This document shows positions 1 through 5,322 of a stretch of DNA of 5,426 nt, in pieces. Numbering within the stretch: position 1 is the first letter of the stretch; every line of letters begins with the position of its first letter. This DNA comes from Lentisphaeria bacterium (GTDB taxonomy: Bacteria > Verrucomicrobiota > Lentisphaeria > Oligosphaerales > JAFGRS01), in NCBI GenBank assembly GCA_016935045.1, contig JAFGRS010000674.1, positions 1 to 5,426 of the forward strand, read 5' to 3'. The notes under the pieces were generated by a model. That model saw only the letters and a list, made by a program, of their open reading frames with translations. It made no database searches and was not told the origin of the DNA. Both the position numbers and the translations under genes were made by a program.

Positions 1-9
1 CTCCGGATA

Positions 10-44
10 GGTCCATGGTCCATGGTCCATTGTCCATGGTCCTT
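10..44. repeat. 7-bp tandem repeat (GGTCCAT)n, five units
   Basis: Three perfect GGTCCAT units (10-16, 17-23, 24-30) are followed by TGTCCAT (31-37) and GGTCCTT (38-44), each one base off. The junctions create the palindrome CCATGG. Seven is not a multiple of three, so unit changes would shift any reading frame, but no real gene crosses the array. It lies about 95 bp upstream of the first gene and runs close to the window edge, so it may be the end of a longer minisatellite or an intergenic repeat family. Function unknown. Confidence 0.85.
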
Positions 45-104
45 GCAGCGCAATGAGATGTGTAGCAATTCCGAGACGTGGGGACCGGCAGCGGGAACCG
101 GCAC

Positions 105-130
105 GGGGGGGCGGGCGGGTAACATGGAGG
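105..130 (+). promoter_or_regulatory. Leader G-quadruplex motif next to the Shine-Dalgarno of the secreted-protein gene
   Basis: Bases 105-119 read G7-C-GGG-C-GGG. The G7 run can supply two G3 tracts, giving four tracts with single-base loops, the most stable class of G-quadruplex. More G tracts lie at 80-83 and 93-95. The Shine-Dalgarno GGAGG (126-130) follows six bases later, with seven bases to the ATG at 138. The G-rich strand is the coding strand, so the mRNA would carry the motif if transcription starts upstream. A role in limiting ribosome access is inference. I could not pick a convincing promoter in 1-104. Confidence 0.5.
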
Positions 131-137
131 TGCACTC

Positions 138-1787
138 ATGTCGGCCAATGGGAGTCGGACATTGCTTGCCTGCAGTACGGCGTGGGCGTTGGGGGCTTCC
201 CTGACACCCGGAACCATGGCCGCCGGGGAGATCCGGGAAGGGATGATGGCCGGGTACCTTCTCGTTCCCAACGAGCGCGTTGCGGAGACCTACAACGGCG
301 GATTCTCCATGTATGTGGCCGCCTGGCCCCTCCTCGAGGAATACCCGGGAAGCCGTTTCCAAACGGGTCTGTTCGGCACCTGGATGCATGCGCAGAACGA
401 AGGTCCCAAGCCGATCGAGAAGATGTACTCGGACATCGAAGGGGGGCTGGGTTGGTGGCGCGACACGCGGTTTGCCACGGTCACGCCGAAGTTCATCATG
501 GGCGGGGTGGCGCTGAACTTCGTTGCCTGGGCCAACGGGCCCGGGGCCGGCAAGGGCAGGGACTGGGACCAGCCCCGGGGCAAATACGGAGTGGCCCAAC
601 TGAGCCCCTGGGTGCTGTGGCCCCCCGACGGTCTCAACCTGAAGCAGGGAACCTGCGGCCAGCTCCTCGGATACGGCTATCTGCCATTGCCGCTGACGGC
701 GCCCAAATCGGTCACCGCCGGCAAGGACGTTCCCACCGGGAACCAGTGCTGGACGCTGTTCCTGAACACGGCGAACTTCAAAGGTCCCGTCGCCTTCTTC
801 ACTCCCTACTTCTTCTCGCGAGCGTCCGCGGACGACCCTCGGCTGGCCGGCATGTTCCTCGACAGCCGGCCGGCCGGCCCCAATCGGGCCCTGCAGATGG
901 AGACGCAGTACGTCCCCGGCGTCCAGGCTGTCGATGACAGGGGCGAGACGTATGCCCGGATTGCCCCGGTTTCGTTCCCGCGCGGACCGCAGGGTCACTC
1001 GACGGTGGTACATCGGGTGACGGCCTACACCAGGGCCGCGCTCTGGGATGCCGTGGAAGCCTGGTTCCAGGGGGGGGCCCCCGCCGCCGGCACCATCGAT
1101 CTGTCGGCTGCGGTCGTGCACCGTTTCCCGGGACGCGGCGGGGCGACCTGGCGCATCTACGAGCCCTCGACACCCAAGGAGCAGAGGGCGCCCCTTGCCT
1201 GGGATTCCTTTGCCGTTCCCTTTGCGCCGGACCCGGAGACGTTCGCGTACCGCTGGAACCGCGACCTGGTGCGCAACAGGGATACGGCACAAGGCTCCCT
1301 GGTGACACTGCCTGAATACTACCACCTGCGGACCGACGACCAGGGCCGGGCAACGTGGATTCCCGTTCAGGCAGGCGACGTGCCGGCCGAGACGGGACTG
1401 ACCGAGGTACGCTTCCGTCGTCCTGCCGCGCCCGCCCCCGAACCCTACGTGACCCCCGATGCTCCGGAGAGCTGCTGGAGAAAACCCGGCCCCGTGGCGG
1501 GGCCGTTCCAGGCCTACCCGGGGGATGGCAGCGTGGTGACCTATTCCTGGTACCGGTTCGCCGACCAGCCGGCCCTGCTCAATGCCGACCTGACGGACAG
1601 CGAGCGGGAACGCCTGCAGGAACGCGTCGAGAAGCTGCACCGGCACTGGCACAGGGACCGCGACTACCTGCCGCCTCCCGAGGTCGGCGCACTGGCGGAG
1701 ATCGACCCGGCTCTGATCGTCACGCCCCCCGCGGGTCTCGAGGCAGGATATGTGCCCATCGTCACAAGGCAGGCGGCAAAGGAGTAG
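138..1787 (+). CDS. Secreted protein of unknown function (549 aa)
   Basis: I do not recognise a named family. The start at 138 is well supported: GGAGG (126-130) sits seven bases upstream, and the N-terminus looks like a Sec signal peptide. Arg7 is followed by a hydrophobic stretch at about 8-28, with probable cleavage near the TMAAG sequence (26-30). No other membrane segment is seen, so the product is probably periplasmic or extracellular. The mature part is rich in Trp, Tyr, Pro and Gly. It has only three cysteines after the signal (C173, C204, C446); C173 and C204 could form a disulfide. A Pro/Ala linker at about 429-441 precedes a C-terminal part (about 445-549) with a charged helix (484-506) and a closing segment ending VPIVTRQ. 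I see no sulfatase, glycoside hydrolase, haem CXXCH or protease motif. A substrate-binding, lectin-like or enzymatic role is possible but unproven. The downstream membrane-protein gene lies 117 nt away in the same direction, so the two may act together at the envelope. The gene reads through a G8C5 tract (1070-1082) without a frameshift. Confidence 0.88.
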   Translation: MSANGSRTLLACSTAWALGASLTPGTMAAGEIREGMMAGYLLVPNERVAETYNGGFSMYVAAWPLLEEYPGSRFQTGLFGTWMHAQNEGPKPIEKMYSDIEGGLGWWRDTRFATVTPKFIMGGVALNFVAWANGPGAGKGRDWDQPRGKYGVAQLSPWVLWPPDGLNLKQGTCGQLLGYGYLPLPLTAPKSVTAGKDVPTGNQCWTLFLNTANFKGPVAFFTPYFFSRASADDPRLAGMFLDSRPAGPNRALQMETQYVPGVQAVDDRGETYARIAPVSFPRGPQGHSTVVHRVTAYTRAALWDAVEAWFQGGAPAAGTIDLSAAVVHRFPGRGGATWRIYEPSTPKEQRAPLAWDSFAVPFAPDPETFAYRWNRDLVRNRDTAQGSLVTLPEYYHLRTDDQGRATWIPVQAGDVPAETGLTEVRFRRPAAPAPEPYVTPDAPESCWRKPGPVAGPFQAYPGDGSVVTYSWYRFADQPALLNADLTDSERERLQERVEKLHRHWHRDRDYLPPPEVGALAEIDPALIVTPPAGLEAGYVPIVTRQAAKE

Positions 1788-1795
1788 GCCGGGTT

Positions 1796-1820
1796 CCCAC
1801 CGGCGGCGCCTCGCCGGGGG
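1796..1820 (+). other. Intercistronic GC hairpin
   Basis: CCGGCG (1800-1805) pairs with CGCCGG (1812-1817) around a six-base loop. The stem continues past a bulged A (1799) with CCC (1796-1798) against GGG (1818-1820), giving nine GC-only pairs. It begins eight bases after the TAG of the secreted-protein gene and ends 84 bases before the next start. No T-run follows, so it is not a classical intrinsic terminator. It could stabilise the upstream mRNA, attenuate transcription into the membrane-protein gene, or simply reflect high GC content. Confidence 0.4.
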
Positions 1821-1904
1821 CATGTCGGGACGCGGAGGATGGGGCGGCGGCGAGCCATCCGGCCCCCCCATGCTCCGAACCGGGTCGGTCTGGGAGTCTG
1901 GACC

Positions 1905-3974
1905 ATGACGGTTCGTGCCTTTGCGGTCGGCATCGCGCTGGCGTTGTTCCTTGCGGGCTTCGGGTATGCCAACGACTGGATTCTGGATCTCGAACGCTTC
2001 ACCAGCGGCCACCTGATCCCGATCATCGTGGTCGGGCCCCTGTTGCTCTTCGTGATCAGCGTCAACCGCTGGCTGCACCGGCTGCGCCCGCGCTGGGCCT
2101 TCCGCGGCCCCGAACTGGCGGTCATCTTCGTCCTTGCCAGCGCCGCATGCTGCGTGCCGGGACGCAACCTGATGGAGCACTTCACGCAGGTGCTCATCAT
2201 GCCCCATCACTGGTACAAGGTGACGCCGGGATGGCGGGAGAAGGAGTTGCTGCGGTACTTCCCCCCCGGGGTCCTGGTGGACCCGGAGAGCAGCCCCGAG
2301 GTGGTGACCGGCTTCCTGACCGGAATGGGGACGCCTGAAGACAAGGCGCTGCCCGCCGCGGAACGCCTGGCGCGGCAGTTCCGGCGGGTCCCGTGGGTGG
2401 CCTGGCTGCCGCCCTTGACCGTGTGGTTGCCGATCGTGCTCCTGGGCATGGTCTGTTACGGCTGCCTGGCGCTCATCCTCCACCGTCAGTGGTCCGAACA
2501 CGAACACCTGGCCTATCCCATCGCCGAGTTTGTCTCGGCCTTCCTGCACCGTCGCGACCGGGAATCGATGCCGCCGGCCTTGCGCAGCCGGTTCTTCTGG
2601 GTGGGGCTGGGACTGGTTCTGGTCATCCGTGTCAACAACGGTCTCTGCAACTGGTTTCCCGAGGTCTTCATCCCCGTGCGTCTGGTCTATTCCTTCCGGC
2701 CTTTCCTGGATCTGTTTCCGGCGGCGGGCAAGGTGTTGTGGGGACCGGGGCTGTTCCGCTTCGAACTGTTCCCCCTGATGGTGGCCTTTGCGTTTCTCCT
2801 CAGCAGTGAGATCGCGCTGACCATGGGTGTGTCGCAGATCCTCTGGGTACTGTTTGCGGCGCCCCTGGTGACCATGGGCATGGATTTCTCGACCGACTAC
2901 AGCGGTATCGGCTGGTCCGGCTGGCAGAGGGGCGGGAGCTACGTGGCGTTTGCCCTGATTCTGGCCTACACGGGCAGGAACTACTACTGTCGTCTGCTGC
3001 GTCTGGCCTTGACGCCGCGGCGCCTGGGAGGGGAGGGGGACGCCGGTGCGGTCTGGGCGGTTCGGGTATTGCTGCCGGCCGGGGCGGCGTTGGTGTTTCT
3101 GGTGCTGCGCCTGGGGGTGCCGTTGCCGTTTGCCTCGGCGACGGTGCTGTTGGGCCTGCTTTCGTGCGTGGTGGTTTCCCGGATCAGCGCCGAGACGGGT
3201 CTGTTCTTCATCCATCCCCGGTGGCAGCCCTTCAGCTTCCTGCTGGCCATGCTGGGGGGATATTTCATGAACCCGAGCGTTCTGGTCGCCACCACCCTGG
3301 TCTGCTTCATGATCAGCATCGATCAGAGCCAGGCCTATCTGCCCTACCTGGCCAACGGGCTCAAGGTCTGCGAACGGCTGGGACTGCCCCGGGTGCGCCT
3401 GACCTGTGTCACCTTCGGGGTCTGCGTGGCAGGGATCCTCCTGGCCCTGGTCGTCGGCCTGGTGGCCACCTACGATGCCGGCACTCCGAAACAGTGCCGC
3501 TGGTCCTATGACGTCCTCCCGAAACTGCCCTTCGAGGCGGTCGACCCCGAAGTGCTGAAGCTGCAGGCAGTCGGGCAGCTCGATGCCGCCGAGACCCTTC
3601 CCTGGTACGCACGTCTCGACGGACTGCGGTCGCAACGCGGTTTTCTGGGAGCTGCCGGCTTCGGCTTCGCGGGCGTCCTCCTGTTCAGTTTCCTGCGCCT
3701 GCGTCTGCCGCGCTGGCCGCTGCATCCCGTCCTGTTCCTGGTCTGGGTGACTTGGCCGATGTACGTGTTTTCCTACTCGATTCTGCTGGGGTGGCTGCTC
3801 AAGGTGTTGTCCATTCGCTTCGGGGGTTACGCCCTGGTGCAGCGGCTCAAGCCGTTTCTGTTCGGCGTGATCGGCGCCGAAATTCTCGGCGCTCTGATCT
3901 TCATGGTGGCGGGAGGCATTTACTTCCTGGTGACAGGGAAGCCTCCCATCGCCTACCGCTACTTCCCGCGCTGA
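1905..3974 (+). CDS. Polytopic membrane protein, DUF6785/DUF6784 type (OPT-like)
   Basis: This 689-residue protein has roughly 13-15 predicted membrane helices, at about 5-22, 38-54, 68-84, 165-192, 228-243, 285-305, 308-325, 343-358, 384-402, 407-425, 442-473, 500-522, 578-598, 607-634 and 648-676. Family hallmarks seen are the QWSEHEHLAYPIAE segment after the fourth helix (195-208), the RVNNGLCNWFPEV segment (242-254), RISAETGLFF (426-435), and a C-terminal block running from HPVLFLVW (607-614) through LLKVLSIRFGGY to the last helix. These match my recollection of DUF6785 followed by DUF6784. The family is uncharacterised and resembles oligopeptide-transporter-like permeases; substrate unknown. 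Two large soluble loops (about 86-160 and 523-577) may contact a partner. I chose ATG 1905 because GGGAG (1892-1896) lies eight bases upstream and the protein then begins with a helix. An in-frame ATG at 1839 would add 22 Arg/Pro-rich residues and abuts its GGAGG with no spacing. The gene follows the secreted-protein gene by 117 nt and is probably in one operon with it. Confidence 0.85.
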   Translation: MTVRAFAVGIALALFLAGFGYANDWILDLERFTSGHLIPIIVVGPLLLFVISVNRWLHRLRPRWAFRGPELAVIFVLASAACCVPGRNLMEHFTQVLIMPHHWYKVTPGWREKELLRYFPPGVLVDPESSPEVVTGFLTGMGTPEDKALPAAERLARQFRRVPWVAWLPPLTVWLPIVLLGMVCYGCLALILHRQWSEHEHLAYPIAEFVSAFLHRRDRESMPPALRSRFFWVGLGLVLVIRVNNGLCNWFPEVFIPVRLVYSFRPFLDLFPAAGKVLWGPGLFRFELFPLMVAFAFLLSSEIALTMGVSQILWVLFAAPLVTMGMDFSTDYSGIGWSGWQRGGSYVAFALILAYTGRNYYCRLLRLALTPRRLGGEGDAGAVWAVRVLLPAGAALVFLVLRLGVPLPFASATVLLGLLSCVVVSRISAETGLFFIHPRWQPFSFLLAMLGGYFMNPSVLVATTLVCFMISIDQSQAYLPYLANGLKVCERLGLPRVRLTCVTFGVCVAGILLALVVGLVATYDAGTPKQCRWSYDVLPKLPFEAVDPEVLKLQAVGQLDAAETLPWYARLDGLRSQRGFLGAAGFGFAGVLLFSFLRLRLPRWPLHPVLFLVWVTWPMYVFSYSILLGWLLKVLSIRFGGYALVQRLKPFLFGVIGAEILGALIFMVAGGIYFLVTGKPPIAYRYFPR

Positions 3975-3981
3975 CGCCTGA

Positions 3982-4018
3982 CGGAGCCGTGGGAAACCGC
4001 CGAGGACGGCGGACTCCG
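3982..4018. terminator. Possible terminator-like hairpin between convergent genes
   Basis: CCGCCG (3997-4002) and CGGCGG (4007-4012) form a perfect six-pair stem with an AGGA loop. An outer CGGAG/CTCCG pairing (3982-3986 with 4014-4018) could extend it across an internal loop. It lies in the 108-base spacer between the membrane-protein gene and the oppositely oriented acetyltransferase gene, where a bidirectional terminator would be expected. No T-run follows on either strand, so intrinsic termination is uncertain. Confidence 0.3.
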
Positions 4019-4082
4019 GCGCGTCTCGTGCACTGGCCTTTCCAGGAAGGTCACCGTATTGGGGACCGCAAGGAGGCAGCGG

Positions 4083-4646
4083 CTACACCGGCGGCCGGTG
4101 GGGACGGTCCGGGGGTTCGGCGCCGGGGCGGATGGTGTAGAACATGGCCCGTTCGACGACCACGGCGCCGTCGCCCTGGAGGTTCGGCACATCCCTGTAA
4201 TGACGGAACCCGAGCTTCTCGTACAGCGCATAGGCCCGCTCGTTGTCCAGGTTCGTGGTCAGGTCGACGCCATCCCTGCCGGCGGCCCGTGCCTCGTCCA
4301 GCAGGATCCCCATGAGCTGTCGCCCCAGGCCAAGGCCCTGGTAGCGGTCCACGAGCCCGATCCCGAGGAGGGGCGCCGGTTCGCTGAAGTACCAGAGAAA
4401 GAAGTAACCCACCAGACGATTGCCGTCGAAGAGCCCCAGGGTGAGGTCGTCGCCGGCCTCGGACCGCTCCAGCACCCGGCGCACCGTGGCGTCGTCGTAC
4501 GAGTGGGCGCGAAACCAACGCTCCGATTCGGGCCCCAGGCCGGCGTGGAAGGCCTGCAGCGCAGCATCGTCACCGGGCCGCAGACGCCGAACGGTCAGGG
4601 CCAGTCCGTTCCGGGCCCGTAGACAAAGGACCTCGCCGAGTTGCAT
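4083..4646 (-). CDS. GNAT-family N-acetyltransferase (187 aa)
   Basis: The product is a single-domain cytoplasmic enzyme expected to move an acetyl group from acetyl-CoA to an amine; the substrate cannot be told. The N-terminal TVRRLRPGDDAAL (18-30) is the usual first strand and helix. The central strands LTLGLFDGNRLVGYFFL (68-84) are followed by motif A, with R101-Y-Q-G104-L-G106-L-G108 matching the R/Q-x-x-G-x-G/A pyrophosphate-binding loop. Motif B follows as N132-L-D-N135 with A140-L-Y-E-K-L-G-F147, the classical NxxA..LYxKxGF ending. The domain then runs to a VVVERAMFY strand (162-170) and a Pro-rich tail. Length is normal for the family and nothing key is missing. ATG at 4646 is preceded by AGAGG (4657-4653 on this strand) with six bases of spacing. 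The gene converges on the membrane-protein gene and shows no functional link to it. A ribosomal-protein, antibiotic or small-amine acetylating role is equally possible. Confidence 0.9.
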   Translation of the reverse strand: MQLGEVLCLRARNGLALTVRRLRPGDDAALQAFHAGLGPESERWFRAHSYDDATVRRVLERSEAGDDLTLGLFDGNRLVGYFFLWYFSEPAPLLGIGLVDRYQGLGLGRQLMGILLDEARAAGRDGVDLTTNLDNERAYALYEKLGFRHYRDVPNLQGDGAVVVERAMFYTIRPGAEPPDRPHRPPV

Positions 4647-4707
4647 GGGGCGCCTCTGCTGTGCGTTGTGAGAAGGGACCTCGGCCGCTGGTGGCGGCAG
4701 TTTCCAG

Positions 4708-4787
4708 CCGTTCAGCCAGCGCCATGAGGTGGCCGCCTCCCGGCCGCCCGTTCAGCCAGCGTCATGAGGTGGCCGCCTCCCGGCCGC
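4708..4787. repeat. 40-bp tandem direct repeat, two copies
   Basis: Copy one is 4708-4747 and copy two is 4748-4787. They are directly adjacent and differ only at 4722 (C) versus 4762 (T). Each copy starts CCGTTCAGCCAGC and contains a small all-GC hairpin: GGCCG pairs with CGGCC around CCTCC (4731-4745 and 4771-4785). The array lies about 60-140 bp upstream of the acetyltransferase start, within reach of its promoter. It may be a recent slippage or recombination duplication; a protein-binding role is possible but not shown. Confidence 0.92.
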
Positions 4788-5000
4788 CGGGATGTTCGGG
4801 GAGCCCGCCCCGCGCCACGATTCGCCATACCCATCCGAACCGCCCCGGAGTCGATGCCCACGATCCTCCGGGCGATGGCGACGGCGTGACGGGCGTGTTG
4901 CCACGGGTCCCCGCCGTTCGAGATCCGCGGACATGCGCTGCCATCCGTGCACCATACCCGCTGGATCCATCGCCTGCCCGCGTGGCAACCTGCGGAATGT

Positions 5001-5047
5001 CCGGAAAACGGGGGGGGACGGGGCGGCGCCGGGGGGCTGTTTTCCGG
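5001..5047. repeat. 9-bp inverted repeat enclosing a G-quadruplex motif
   Basis: CCGGAAAAC (5001-5009) is the exact reverse complement of GTTTTCCGG (5039-5047). The enclosed bases contain G8 (5010-5017), G4 (5020-5023) and G6 (5031-5036), enough for an intramolecular quadruplex on the plus strand. Further G tracts follow at 5057-5060 and 5062-5066. It is about 55 bp upstream of the IS21-like repeats. Whether it is a decayed hairpin, a terminator or part of a mobile element is not determined. Confidence 0.6.
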
Positions 5048-5100
5048 CCGTCGCGCGGGGCGGGGGTGCGCCTCCCACGCTGACCGTGCGAATTCCGACG

Positions 5101-5134
5101 CATGGTGAACAGCGATTCCGGCGATGGTGGACAC
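5101..5134 (-). repeat. Two inverted copies of the IS-end repeat (possible right-end remnant)
   Basis: CATGGTGAAC (5101-5110) is the exact reverse complement of GTTCACCATG at 5159-5168. GGTGGACAC (5126-5134) is the reverse complement of GTGTCCACC in the downstream direct repeats. The two copies are 22-23 bp apart, the same period as the downstream array. The first copy keeps 16 of 23 positions of the downstream unit. This orientation, ending GGTGGACA at 5133, is what the right end of an IS21-family element should look like, mirroring the TGT start of a left end. Confidence 0.65.
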
Positions 5135-5145
5135 TTTTCAGGGCT

Positions 5146-5223
5146 GACTGGAACAGGTGTTCACCATGACTGGAACGGGTGTCCACCATGGACTGGAACG
5201 GGTGTCCACCATGGACTGGAACG
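5146..5223 (+). repeat. 22-23-bp direct repeat array at an IS21-like left end
   Basis: The units start GACTGGAAC at 5146 (22 bp), 5168 (23 bp) and 5191 (23 bp), with a 10-base partial fourth at 5214-5223. Units two and three are identical. The first differs by AGGTGTT for GGGTGTC and lacks the last G. Each unit carries GGTGTYCACCAT. Multiple internal repeats of the terminal sequence are a known feature of IS21-family ends, where they serve as IstA-binding sites. There are no unique spacers, so this is not a CRISPR array. Confidence 0.85.
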
Positions 5224-5261
5224 CCACGGGTCTTCCGGCGCGCAGAGGATCGATCAGCCGC

Positions 5262-5267
5262 TATGAT
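5262..5267 (+). promoter_or_regulatory. Possible -10 box for the istA-like gene
   Basis: TATGAT differs from the TATAAT consensus at one position and lies 55 bases before the istA start. It sits among GATC/TGATCA palindromes (5248-5255, 5264-5269). No good -35 hexamer is visible 16-18 bases upstream, so any promoter here would be weak or activator-dependent. Its position between the terminal repeats and the gene fits the way IS21-type transposase genes are driven from inside the left end. Confidence 0.3.
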
Positions 5268-5322
5268 CAGCTCCTTCCCGGGACGTCGGGTTGTCCGGCG
5301 CCCGTAACCGGAAGGAGCGGTC

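Larger units (their letters stand above)
4647..5100. other. GC-rich intergenic region without a credible gene
   Basis: Open frames exist on both strands but look like GC-rich noise. They are dominated by Arg, Pro, Gly and Ala, lack recognisable domains, overlap each other, and have no convincing ribosome-binding sites. Proximal bases 4647-4700 should contain the acetyltransferase promoter on the minus strand, but I could not identify clear -35/-10 boxes. The stretch also holds the 40-bp tandem duplication and the inverted repeat with a G-rich loop, listed separately. It may include decayed insertion-sequence DNA, given the IS21-like end that follows. Confidence 0.6.

Noticed and set aside
43..69. 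sigma70-like promoter TTGCAG (43-48 region) with a weak -10 near 63-69
   Set aside because: The spacer is too short (about 14-15 bases) and the -10 matches poorly, so I do not annotate it.
138..173. Lipoprotein lipobox (LLAC) at residues 9-12 of the secreted protein
   Set aside because: The Cys is only twelve residues in, Arg7 falls inside the required hydrophobic window, and most of the hydrophobic stretch lies after the Cys. An ordinary Sec signal peptide fits better.
53..937. Long overlapping frames in the +2 phase over the first gene (also 1355-2338)
   Set aside because: They are Arg/Gly/Pro-rich shadows of the 138-1787 and 1905-3974 genes in high-GC DNA, with no domain and no ribosome-binding site. 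The real frame has a signal peptide and natural composition.
1839..1904. N-terminal extension of the membrane protein from ATG 1839
   Set aside because: GGAGG directly abuts this ATG with no spacing, and the added residues are Arg/Pro-rich. ATG 1905 has a properly spaced GGGAG and begins with a membrane helix.
4086..4100. 7-bp palindromic CACCGGC-G-GCCGGTG at the 3' end of the acetyltransferase gene
   Set aside because: It lies inside the coding sequence and the centre is one base, so only a shortened stem could form. It is explained by Arg/Pro codons in GC-rich DNA.
4059..4622. 187-residue plus-strand frame opposite the acetyltransferase
   Set aside because: The minus-strand frame has clear GNAT motifs, a spaced ribosome-binding site and normal length, so the plus frame is its shadow.
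5146..5223. CRISPR-like array
   Set aside because: The 22-23-bp units are directly adjacent with no unique spacers and sit next to an istA-like gene, so they are transposon terminal repeats.
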